In this document: positions 47,001 to 59,000 of the stretch, in pieces
Layout of the letters: each line of letters opens with the position of its first letter
Position numbering within the stretch: the first letter of the stretch is position 1
Assembly: GCA_036023115.1 (NCBI GenBank)
Contig: JAYKKT010000056.1
Span: 1,816,001 to 1,880,000, forward strand
Reading direction: 5' to 3'
DNA: 64,000 bases
Source of the DNA: Brasenia schreberi
Lineage: Eukaryota > Streptophyta > Magnoliopsida > Nymphaeales > Cabombaceae
Notes under the pieces: model-generated
Database searches by the model: none
What the model saw: only the letters and a program-made list of their open reading frames with translations
Told to the model about the DNA's origin: nothing
Position numbers and translations under genes: made by a program

Positions 47001-50000
47001 TTCCATTCATTCACTAATACAATTCATGCACTTCATTTGTTTTACATTGATGAAGGAAGGTGTAACGTGGCAGATGTTAAAAAACAAAATTTCAAAACTT
47101 TAGAACACGCAGATTCATAGTCGCATTCTCACTTGCTTATTTACAGCTCGGATCACATATCACCATATAGTTCACACCAACCGCGTCAACCAAGAAAAAG
47201 AGTAAATAGTCCCAAACTCAAGCACAAAAGACCAATATGCATAGGATGGTAGATTATAACCAGCTGCGTCACCATATACTAAAGACCAATCAATAAAAAT
47301 TAATCCCAAATATTGGAACAAGAAACTTTAAAGAGACATTGTTCCTTCTCACTGCCGTTGACCCCATCTACAATCAAAACCGATGGGGCCAGGGCCATTT
47401 CGTCGATGAAAAATTACCAAGAGACCATTTTGATAAAAAAGAGAAATTACCTAGATAATTATGGTGCTCTGAAAACTATTCATCCATGGCATATCACCAC
47501 CGAGAAAAGAAAACAAAACATCCGCACTCTATAGTGCACCAGCGAACATCTTGTCAGTGATTTTTTTTAGCGTCACTGAAAGCAAAGCAATATGCAGAGC
47601 AAAGCAATATGCAGAAAACTGAACCAACATAGCCAAATCTCAAGAATGTCATAGTTACTCCCCTTTGTTGTAGTGTGTTATGTACATAGCCCCATCTCTA
47701 TTTATAACTACATGGATCATTCTGTCCAATATTAAGCAAAGAGCTTTTTTTCTTTGGTAACTAATGATAAATCGATGCAGCTGTGGATCTAGAAATCCTT
47801 TTAGCTCGGGTGAATAGCAATGGAATTGTTGAGGGAATGCTGAGCTATGTAGAGCTCATGCTGATCTAGAAATCCTTTCACCATATACTAAAGACCAATT
47901 AATAAAAATTAATCCCAAATACTGGAACAAGAAACTTTAAAGAGACATTGTTCCTTCTCACTGCCGTTGACCCCATCTACAATCAAAACCGATGGGGCCA
48001 GGGCCATTTCGTCGATGAAAAATTACCAAGAGACCATTTTGATAAAAAAGAGAAATTACCTAGATAATTATAGTGCTCTGAAAACTATTCATCCATGGCA
48101 TATCACCACCGAGAAAAGAAAACAAAACATCCGCACTCTATAGTGCACCAGCGAACATCTTGTCAGTGATTTTTTTTAGCGTCACTGTAAGCAAAGCAAT
48201 ATGCAGAAAACTGAACCAACATAGCCAAATCTCAAGAATGTCATAGTTACTCCCCTTTGTTGTAGTGTGTTATGTACATAGCCCCATCTCTATTTATAAC
48301 TACATGGATCATTCTGTTCAATATTAAGCAAAGAGCTTTTTTTCTTTGGTAACTAATGATAAATCGATGCAGCTGTGGATCTAGAAATCCTTTTAGCTCG
48401 GGTGAATAGCAATGGAATTGTTGAGGGAATGATGAGCTATGTAGAGCTCATGGTTTCAGCCATGTGTTTTATTCTTTTCTATTGTTTTTCAAAGTTTTGG
48501 GTCGAGCGGATACCACTGCTCAATGTGATCAGCCACAGAATGAAGGGTTTATTCAAACATGGCCGATCAAAAGGGGGTCTGCAAAAACAAGGAAGGAGAG
48601 AGAATAGACAATATTAAGAAGAAAAAACACGGGTTACCTCAAAACAGGCGAGTGACAGAACTATGCGGAAGCGAAACACATTGATTTGGCATTGACCAAC
48701 GTTAGTGAATCACAAGCACCGAAACTGAAACAAGAAGTAGAAGAAAATAACCTTCCCTGGATCAAATGTAGGGCTTGCGAACTAGAGCTATTCTATGTCG
48801 ACGTCTTTGCCGTCTCCAGGGAAGGCAATAGTGCAATCGAAGGTGATGAACTTTTAGGCAATAGTGCAATCGAAGGTGATGAACTTCTAAAAGAAGGACC
48901 AGCAGAATAGCTGAGAACAAGAGAGAGATGCACGCAGGGTTGGGGATTAGGGTACGACAACCTTTTATACTTGTAGTTTTGGATCGGGTCGTATGGGCCA
49001 ACCCGATCTATTTAGTATCCGGTACCAGTACGTGATGTACCAAACCTATATACGCGTACCGGTATACGCATACGTGTATCGGTACGCCATTACGTGTATG
49101 CGTACATACCGAACGTATCCATACGCGTACCCATACCCGATACGTACTGGATACAGGTACTTCGCCCAAAAGGGCATACCCGTGCAACATAGGCTATACA
49201 TTTTAGGAAAATGGCGAAAGATGTGTTAGGTGAATCTAAGGGAGGTGTATCGGCACAAAAAGAAGCTTGGTGGTGGAGTGAAGTAGTGCAAAATAAAATC
49301 AAGGCAAAGAAGGCATGTTACAAATTACTTTATGCTAAGAAAACTAGTGAAACTTTAGAGACTTATAAGAAAGCAAAGAAGGAAGCGAAAAAGGCTGTCA
49401 GTGAAGCAAAAGCTAAAATTTGAGAGGATTTATATAAAAAACTCAACTCAAAAGAGGGTGAAAGAGATATTTTTAGGATAGCTAGAGCTAGAGATAAGAA
49501 AAGTAAAGATCTTAATTATGTGAGATGTAACAAATATGAGGATGAAAAAATTCTAGTGGCGAATGATGATATAAGAAATAAATGGAAAAACTATTTTTAT
49601 AAGCTTTTTAATTAAAATAAAGATGTTAGTATTAGCTCAGAAGAGTTAGCCAAATCAGAAAAGTATATAAACCATAATTTTTATGGACGTATTCAAAAGA
49701 ATGAAGTCAAAGATGCTCTTAAACATATGAAAGGTGGTAAATCGGTAGGACCAGACAATATTCCTATAGAAGTTTGGAAAATACTAGGAGAAATAGGAAT
49801 CACTTGGCTCATAAGACTATTTAATGAAATATGGAGAAACCAAAAGATGCCCGAGGAATGGAGAGCAAGTACACTTATACCCATATATAAGAACAAGGGA
49901 GACATTCAGAATTATGCGAATTATCGAGGTATCAAGTTAATGAGCCATACTATAAAAATGTGGGAAAGAATTATCAAACGTATGTTAAGACAAGTATCAT

Positions 50001-53000
50001 GTACAACAGAGAACCAATTTGGATTTATGTTATGCAGATCTACTATTGAAGCGATTCACCTTTTGACACGTCTTATGGAATATTTTAGAGAAAAAAAGAA
50101 AGACCTTCACATGATATTTATTGATCTATAAAAAACTTACGATAGGGTACCAAGGGAGGTTCTTTGAAGAACCTTGGAAAAAAGAGGTATCCCATTGACA
50201 AACATTAACCTTATAAGATACATGTACGATGGTACAAAAATATGTGTGAGGACTCACGAAGGAATGACAGACTTCTTCGAAGTTAATATTGGGTTACATC
50301 AAGGATCAACTTTCCGTATATACTTATTTATAATGGTGATGGATGAGTTAACAAAACATATTCAAGATGAAGTGCCTTGGTGTATGTTATTTACAGATGA
50401 TATTGTGTTAGTGGAAGAGTCTAAGGAAAAAGTTAATAGAAAATTGGAACTATGGAGAGAAGCATTAGAATGCAAAGGCCTCCGACTTAGTAGAACAAAG
50501 ACAAAATATATGGAAAGTACAACAACAACTAAGCCTTTTCCCATACTAGACGGGGTCGGCTACAAAATATATGGAAAGTAAGTTTGATAATTTGGTTACT
50601 TAAGAGGACATAGAAATTAAAATTGGCACATATTGCATTGCATCCCCCAAAAGGAAAGTTTTAAATACCTAGGGTCAATTTTTCAGAGTGATAGAAGAAT
50701 TGATAGAGATGTTACGCATAGAATTAATGCTTATTGGTTAAAATGGAGAGGAGCATCAGGTATTCTTTGTGTTAAGAAGATACCATTAAAGTTAAAAGGT
50801 AAATATTATAGAGCAGCAATTAGACCTGCCATATTTTATGGTTGTGAGTGTTGGGCAGGTAACCATCAACATGTACAAAAGATGTCTGCGACAGAAATGA
50901 AGATGTTGAGATGGATGAGTGGTCGTACAAGAAAAGACCGTATACATAATGAGGTTATTAGAAACAAATTAGGAGTGGCACCAATAGAGGATAAAATGAG
51001 AGAATATCGTTTAAGATGGTTTGGACATGTAGAAAGAAGATCACAAGAAGAACCTTTAAGAATGTATGAAAAACTAAATTTGAAAAGTATTAAAAGAGGT
51101 AGAGGATAACCACAAAAGTATTGGAAAGAAACAATAAAGAATGATCTAGCTTATTGTGAGTTAACTGCTAACATGGCACATGATAGAGCTCTGTGGAAAC
51201 AAAGAATCCATGTAGCCGACCCCATCTAGTATGAGAAAAGGCTTAGTTGTTGTTCTATTAGAATATTATCTCGTCTTACAAATTTATCAATCTTCATAAG
51301 TTTAAGAGCCTCTTTTACTTTATTCTTTTGAATACAATGATATAAATTATGATTTATATACTGATATGATTTGGTTAGCTTTCTTAAGCTAATAATAACA
51401 ACTATATTTTTGTTAAAAAGCTTATAAAAATAATTCTTTTATTTATTTTTATATCATCTTTGCCACTAGTCTTTTCATCCTCATCTTTGATGTATCTAAT
51501 AAAAGTAAGATCCTTAGTTTTTTATCTCTAGCCTTAGCTATCCTAAAAAGATCTCTTTCACCTTCTTTTGAGTTAACCTTTTCACATAAATCCCTTCAAA
51601 TTTTAGTTTTGGCTTCACTAATGGCTTTTTCTCTTCTTTCTTTGCTTTCTTATAAGCCTCCTAAGTTTCATTAGTCTTCACATAATACAATTTTTTACAT
51701 GCCTTCTTCACCTTAATCTTATTTTAAACCACTTCACTCCACCACCAACCTTCTTTTTATGCCATAATGCATTTCTTAAATTCACCTAAGACATCTTTTA
51801 CTACTTCTGTAATATGTTTAGCCGTATTATTCTACATATCAGGTGTACTTATATAATTCAATGCATCTCCTTGAAGAACTTTTTGTTTAAATATATGTTC
51901 TTTCTCATTTTGAGGATCCACCATTTGAGGTTCTACATAACTAAAAGTTGATGTTAGGTAGTTAAGCTTTCTCCTAAAATTACCTTGCAATCTTTACAAC
52001 AAGATCTATCTTTTCTTCTACTGGCAAAATAATCAATTTGTATTTATGACAAGCCACTCTAAGTAATCAAATGTTCATCTCGTTTTCTGAAAATTGTATT
52101 GACTCAAAAGAGATCATATGTTATAACAAAATTTAAAATTTCTTTACCTTCCTCATTTAAATCTCCAAACCATAGTTGTTTGCCTTGATATCCTAATGCC
52201 TCTTTACTTACATGTCTATTTAGATTTCCTCCTAAACAAATGATCTTTCTTTATAAAATCTGTTGAATTACCTTATCTAACTTCTCCTAAAACACCTTAT
52301 TTATGCTATCTTCTAATCCTACTTAGGGTATAAGCACAAACTATATTTAAAACCTTTACTCTTAATACTAATTTCACTATCATAATTTAGTCACCATACC
52401 ATTATATGTCTACTATACTATCATTTTAAATCTTTATTTACAATAATCCCAACCAACTCCATTTCGAGGCTTTTTCTTTCATGAGTATCATACTTTAAAA
52501 CCAGTGTTCTGAATCTCCTTTGCTTTTTTGCAATCTACTTTATCTCTTATAAGCATACAATGTGAATCTTTCTCCTAATCATAGTATCTACCACCTCTAT
52601 TAACTTACCAATCAATGTTTCGATATTCCAAGTACCAATACAAATTTTATTATGTAGAACTAGCTTCCTTACAAATTTTATTATTAGAAACAAATTAGGA
52701 GTGGCACCAATAGAGGATAAAATGAGAGAACATCATTTAAGATGGTTTGGACATATAGAAAGAAGATCAAAAGAAGAACCTGTAAGAAGGTTAGAAAAAC
52801 TAAATTTGGAAAGTATTAAAAGAGGTAGAGGACGACCACAAAAGTGTTGGAAAGAAACAATAAAGAATGATCTAGCTTATTGGGAGTTAACTGCTAACGT
52901 GGCACACGATAGGGATCTGTGGAAACAAAGAATCCATGTAGTTGACCCCGTCTAGTATGAAAAAAGGCTTAGCTGTTGTTGTAGTTGTTGTAGAACTAGC

Positions 53001-56000
53001 TTCCTTACTCCCCCACATCCATCCATGGTGAAAATACGAGGACCCTCTTTATAATTTGTTCACTATATTTGAGTGGTAATGTAGTGGGATTGTGGGACTT
53101 GTTGAAGAATATATGTATATTTTATTTTTTGTGTTAGTTTTGTAATTTTTGATATTTGGGTATTATTGTAATTGCCCGTAATACTAAGGACATTTTGGTT
53201 ATTTTCTATTTTACAACCCATTATATAAGGGCTGAACATTTTGTATTAGGGTTAAGAATATGCTTAATAGAAAGAGAGAAAGAGAGGGAGGCTCCATTGG
53301 AGGGCATACCCCCTTCCTCCAATCTCCCATCTCACTCTTCGTCCTTTATAAATAATTTTTATTATCGATTATCCACTGTGCTTACCATGAATTCCAACAT
53401 AGTATCAGAGCCTCCGATTGTAGGAAACAGTTACTACAGACGTGTGTTGAAGCGAATAATATTGAGATATGGTAAAAGTTGAGATATATACCATGTCTTC
53501 GTGTGTAAATAGCGTAGAGGTGAAAATGGTGGGAAGGAGCCTATGAGGATTCTGAAGAGTCGAACATGGAGTGCACCAGATGATAAGAATGTAGAGGTGG
53601 TTGCTGCCCTACTGATGGGCTTGTTACAAGGCCATTGCCATACATGATCTTGACAACGAAGATTTTACCAACTTGGTGTCGTCAATGGTTATGAGAGGGA
53701 ACGAAGGGGAGGTGCACGGTGATGAAAAGCAGTCTGTAGATGGTGATTCAATTCAGGAAGCCACGTCTCTCCTGAGTAATCAAGTAGTAGGGTGGCCCCC
53801 CATCAGAGCTTACAGAATGAACAGTCTGGCAAATCAGTCTTGAGTTATAATAGAGGAAGATGATGAGAATAATATTATTTGTGATGGTTATGGGGAGATG
53901 AGTAAAACAAAGAGGAGAGAGGAGAAAGGTTGTCAAAAGCAATGCAAGTCCATGTTTGTTAAGGTTAACATTGATGGAATCTCCATCGGAAGGAAGGTTG
54001 ATATGAACAATCATGTCTGCTATGAAACTCTTGCTCATGCCATGGAAGAGATGTTCAAAAAGGCCTACCACTAATGGACCAATGTCTGGCCTCGATAGGG
54101 AAGAGAACTTATAGTGGCATCTAGAGCTAAAGAAACGTTGGGTACCAAAATTTGCTCCTAAGAGTTGTGTTAAAGAGCAGGAGAAAAATCGTTGGGCTAT
54201 CGACGGGCTATCCATTATTTCTCACCCCCTTTGTCAAAAAGAACTCACGGACAAGCAAAGTGCAAAAATCAGCAAGCCTACACTTGCTGATAATGGTGCA
54301 GAAAAACAAGATCATAAGGTTAAAACTCAAGAGAAGATCACAGACACACATCTCTCCACAGAAAACTTTAGATGTGATTCTACCGAAGAAGGAAGTCCTC
54401 TATCTAGAACTGAGGCACAAGAGTGGTGGAGACTTTTTGTTGAATTAAGAACCTCCACTACCACCTCAAATAGCAGGTGGTCCTCAATGCTGCAATAGAG
54501 GCTTTCAAGGAAGAAGAAGATGACGATGGTAACTGATCCATCATTTTCAGATTTTTTCACAAGTGGTTATAAGAAATTCTGGAAAGAAAATTTTAACTTT
54601 TGAATATCAAATGTTGAAGATGGAAAAGCAAGTTATAAATTACTTTTTGTGATTTTGTGGGAAAGCAAACCAGAAAGGTAGTTATGAAAACTTACTTTCC
54701 TGATTTTGTGGGAAAGTAAACCAGAAAATAGTTATGGAAGATCACCTTGTTAATTTGGTGGAAATGATAAGATAAAAAGGGAAGGATTATCCCCACGATT
54801 TTAGGAAAGAAAAATGATAAGATAAAAAGGGAAGAATTATCCCCACGATTTTAGGAAAGAAAATCATTAATTGTTGCCCATCATCTGCATAAAGAAAGTG
54901 GATGCAGAATAAAAAGGTGGTTGGTTATCCAATTCAGATTTTGTGTGATTTGCTGTGAAAGGAAGGTGTTTCTAGTGTTTTAGTAAGCAATAAGTCATCC
55001 TTGGAGCCACCACATTGGGATGAATATAGTGAAGGCAACATGCCTATTCAGTAACTACAAAGAATGTTGGACTGGAGAAGAGCAAGTCATCGGGGGTTTA
55101 GACAGAGTTGTGATGACGATGCAGGAGGGAGAAGTTGGTTTAGTAATGATTCCTCCTCAGTATATTTTTATTGGTTCACAACCACTCCAATAATTAATCA
55201 CTGTGCCTGCGAACTCCACATTGTGTTATGAAGTGGAACTCGTCTTATTTGTTAAGAAAAAGAAATCATGGGACTTGAAAACACCAGAGAAGAACGGCTT
55301 AAGAATGAAGAAGGCAATGTACTGTTCATGCAAGGAAAATACTTGAGGCTGCCTCTTGGAGTTGCTAAAATCATTCATATTGTATGCACAACTATTTGCT
55401 ATTGGAGCACATGCTACAAGTTTATCCCGTTTCTATGGACAGTCCTAAAGCAACATAAGGTTGTTGTTGGAGACAAGCTGGAGTAGATCCAGTAGCCATC
55501 GAGCTTGGAGGTTGTGGAAATTATGTTGCCGTAGGCAGGTAGTTCGTGCATAGGGTATTGCTGCTATGTTACAGATTGCTGATGTTTTGCCATAACCGTT
55601 AAGGAGCAGAGCAGAACTGCATGCGCTGCTGCGTGTTGTGTAGATCGTAATTGTTAGGATTCATGCTTATCGAGTTGTTGCTATAGTAGTTGTTGGCTTG
55701 TGGTGGGGCACAGTAGGCTACAACATTAGTGATTGGTTCCTGTTGCTGAGGGCGGAGCCAATTACTAGTGAGACGAGAGAACACGACTTGTGAAACAGAT
55801 CATAGTGGTGGTATTGCAAGGAGCAATGGAGTCATTGCAGTTATCGGTGTCCAAGTAAAGGTGTCCTATCATGTGGGAGATACCATGCAAGTCTCATTGC
55901 TATTGGAAGAGGCCACCATGAATTTTAGCTGTCATACAAATAAAAAGTCGGCCACAAAAAAAAATATTGCGGGTCAACCATTACATATTGACATAAGTGG

Positions 56001-59000
56001 GACTACGTTAACATCTAATCTAAGTCACACAGACACTTCTAAGAGGTGGAGTGTCAACCTTGACACGGGTGCGACACCGACACCATGTCGGTACGACATG
56101 ACAAAAAAAAACACAAAATATATATACATATATTGTAACTCACGGTTCTGTCGTCTATGGTGTATTTATCGTGGAGAACTCGATCAAAGAGGGAGTAATC
56201 CATGAAGACGAAACCGAAGCCTCTTAGTCGACTCCTGACCTTATCTCCCATGATGACCACCTGAGTTACCTCACCATAGTTTCCAAAATGCTCCTTCAGC
56301 TTGTCTTCCATTATCTCCTATGAAACTCCGCCGATGAACATAGAAAAATATCTCAACGCGGACCTTCTTCACTTCCTTTTGTGTGGATATTTCACGCTTC
56401 AAATTCTGGTATCGATTTTGAAGTTCGGGTCTTTTTGGATAAATGGGTCCGAATAGTGAAGATTGATTTGTGTATTATTAGAAATGTGTTTTGCTTTAAT
56501 ATAAAGTTGTGTACTTACTATTGTCATATACTTATGTTAATTGATGTCTCACTTGTTGTAGCTTGAATATTACATATAATATATAATATTACACCCTAGT
56601 CGTGTCGCCGCACCCAAAAATTTTGAAATTTGTCGTATCCCGCACCTACACCCGCACTCGTGTCCTCACTCGCACCCTGTGACATTGCATCAAGTCTGTT
56701 ATCCAACAAGACTCGAGCCATTTTAGTGATGCACACGGAGTGGCCTTCCCTCATACGAATCTATGAAGGATGATGTTTCATTTGTTGGTAAGATTGTTGC
56801 CTATACTCAATGCCGGATGGTAGATATGGCTATAAGAAAGTTTGAAAAAAGGCAGATATGTGATCGACTACTTTATGGGGTGCAATGTTTAAAGGATAAA
56901 ATCTCAAATGGATTTGAAATGCAAGCTATTAAAATGTTCCAAAGGTTGCTGAAGATTGCAGTCATAAGGATTACAAAAATGTTTTTTAGTTGCAGTCAAT
57001 GAAGTTGCAGGAATTTGCAACTATGAAAGCTGTTAAAAAAATAGTCATGAAGGCTGATAAAAGTTTGTTGCAGCTATGAAGCTACTGAAAAAGAACAGCC
57101 ATGAAGGTTGAATTGACGAGTTGTTGCAGCCAAAAAACTGTAAAATTGTAGCAGCTATAAAGCTGCTGAAGATGAACAGTTATAAAGGCCGAGTTGAAGA
57201 ATATTGCAGCCATAAAGGTTGCTGAAAAAGTGTTGCAGCCATAAAGGTTGCTAAAAATGGTCAGCCAAGAGGGCTGAAAAACATAAAAAGATGCAGCTAA
57301 TGCCAGTAGTATGATATAGTGGTTGGTAAATGTGTTTTCATTTGGTCAAACAGCAAAAATGTGGATATAGAAGGATAAGATATAGTGCAGAAAATTAGTT
57401 TTTTGTCACCACATATGCTAAAAATCAAAGCAGATGCATTGTTTCTTATGGAATGTAACAATATCACCGAGAAGCATGAAGTTTAAGACCTTGAGTTGCT
57501 GAAAAGAACAGCTAGGAGGGTTGAAAAAAGTGATTGCAGTCACCATGAGAAGGGGTGCAGAACGACTGGTATGAGCAAAAGTGTTATTCTGCTATTTAAG
57601 TGGCATAGAGAAGACACCCAACCAACACACCGGCAGCAGCCACCATATGAAGGAATGCAGGAAAAGCTGTGTGAAGTGTGTATGGTGGGGATGGTACCTC
57701 CTATCATAAAAGATTAGCTTTCTCAAGAGTAAAAAGAACATGACTTTTGACGTGTAGCTGCCTAATCACTTCTTGGAGAATAAGGAAGAGAGGGAGCAAC
57801 CGATACCCATAGAAGAATTGTGTGCTACCCATGTGTTCTTAATTGTTTAAGTTAATTTAAAGAAGCCTCATAGAGATCATTGATGCACAGGTGATGAAAA
57901 AAGAACCAATTTTTCGGCAAGTTTGGAGTTCAAAGTATCTCACTCCCAACTTGAGGGGGGTGTTGAAGATTTTATAGATGTGTTATTTTTAGTGTTAGTT
58001 TTGTAATTTCTGATATTGAGGTATTATTGTAATTTCCTATAGTACTAAGAGCATTTTGGTCATTTTTTGTTTTACATCCTATTATATAAGGGTTGAACAT
58101 TTTGCATTAGGGTTAAGAGTCTGATTAATAGAAAGAGAGAAAGAGAGGGAGGGCTCCATTGGAGGGCATGCCCCCTTCCTCCAATCTCCCGTTTCACTCT
58201 TCGTCCTTTATGAATATTTTCCATTATCGATTATCCGTTGTGCTTACCACGAATTCCAACAGGACTAACTTTTTTACTCATACCCGATCCATGATGTGGA
58301 AACTCTCTCTATAATTGATTAATTACATTCGGATGAAGATGTAGAGACCCTAGATTATTCTTCACTATATTAAGGCTCTACAGTGCATTCCTAAGAGAGG
58401 ATGCCCTAATGTTGCTTATAATGTTCAAAATCCAATGGTAGATAAGTCAGATGAGTTTTATGCCGGTTATCGGAAGCTTAATGCAACCCTCCTTTATTCA
58501 GGCTTGGAAACAACCATGCAAAGCTGATTCTTTACATGGATGAAGTTATCATGGATTTGCTCAATGATACAAGACTGCAAGAGGAGTGAAATTATCATCG
58601 ATACTAACCAAAAACTGTATCTTTACGATGAAAAGCGATATAAAGACAATGGTAGGTATTAAAGGTTAGTGGGAAAATTGATTTATCTTACAATCACTGA
58701 CTTGATATCGCATATGCAATGGGACTAGTAAGCATATTTATGCATGCTCCTAAAATTCATATGAATATGGTCTACCATATATTACAATATTTAAAAGCTA
58801 TCCCTAGCCATGGAATTTTGTATACCAATAATGGTTATGTAAATATTGAAGTGTTTCTAGATGTCGATTGGGCAAACTCACTTTATGATAGTGTTAGTGT
58901 ACTGAGTTTAGATTAATATAGTTAAAGGTAAAAGTGTCTTAGTATAGTTAATTCTATTAGGTCTCTTTTTAGTTTGTATTGTGGTTCTTGTAATTCGGAT

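Larger units (their letters stand above)
46530..49192. mobile_element. hAT-type non-autonomous element with internal duplication (hAT-Y)
   Basis: 2663 bp. Left end ATATGTTGCATGG, right end inwards CTATGTTGCACGG; 8-bp duplication GCTATACA (46522-46529 and 49193-49200). Subterminal regions are rich in GGTACGGTACCGG / TACGCGTACC repeats. No transposase. The interior has a 0.6-kb direct duplication and a short coding-like tandem repeat. Source of the interior not recognised. Confidence 0.82.
46399..51227 (+). pseudogene. RTE-4 reverse transcriptase ORF remnant
   Basis: End of endonuclease linker (46,400-46,520), then after h[23 protein letters not shown] (49,220 on), [78 protein letters not shown] (family FADD, here FTDD) and the C-terminal [18 protein letters not shown]. 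Stops at the FIDL*K position and at a TGG-to-TGA change near 50,166. Inactive. Confidence 0.9.
46399..51252 (+). mobile_element. 5'-truncated RTE LINE (RTE-4), split by hAT-Y
   Basis: Inserted head-to-head into RTE-1: TTCTATAAGAATATT (46384-46398) and TTCTATTAGAATATT (51253-51267) are the duplicated target, with one mismatch. The element starts at the end of the endonuclease and runs to the (TTG)n tail. It carries hAT-Y (46530-49192) and the 42-bp RTE-5. Confidence 0.88.
53100..58261 (+). mobile_element. LTR retrotransposon without recognisable pol (LTR-N)
   Basis: LTRs 53100-53399 and 57961-58261 (TGTTGAAGA to AATTCCAACA), 5-bp duplication GGACT (53095-53099 and 58262-58266), primer-binding site TAGTATCAGAGCC (53400-53412) and polypurine AACTTGAGGGGGG (57948-57960). 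The 4.56-kb interior shows no gag, protease, integrase, RT or RNase H motifs, so it is probably non-autonomous. Interior includes a tandem 50-base repeat (54764-54863), degenerate GCAGC(C/T)ATAAAGG repeats (57,010-57,290) and element X-2. Confidence 0.88.
36259..58546 (-). mobile_element. Full-length RTE LINE host of the nested block (RTE-1)
   Basis: The oldest RTE in the block. Its minus-strand parts are contiguous in element coordinates once insertions are removed: 3' end and C-terminal RT 36259-37054, RT 45696-46398, RT start and endonuclease 51253-53099, leader 58262-58546. The parts total about 3.2 kb, matching RTE-2. The ends meet Copia-ML coding sequence, with a diverged duplication (ATCAATATGCTC / ATCATGGATTTGCTC). 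Five later insertions interrupt it, most proven by duplications. Coding sequence heavily decayed. Confidence 0.85.

Noticed and set aside
48375..48910. Two open frames in hAT-Y that might be a small gene
   Set aside because: No known family recognised and they lie partly in duplicated non-coding sequence; could be captured DNA but not supportable as a gene.
54152..54448. Basic open frame in LTR-N that might be gag
   Set aside because: No zinc knuckle or gag motif, and it overlaps an equally long frame on the other strand.
55599..55784. Gln/Asn-rich minus-strand frame inside LTR-N that might be a captured transcription factor
   Set aside because: No domain recognised and the frame stops; kept only as a remark.
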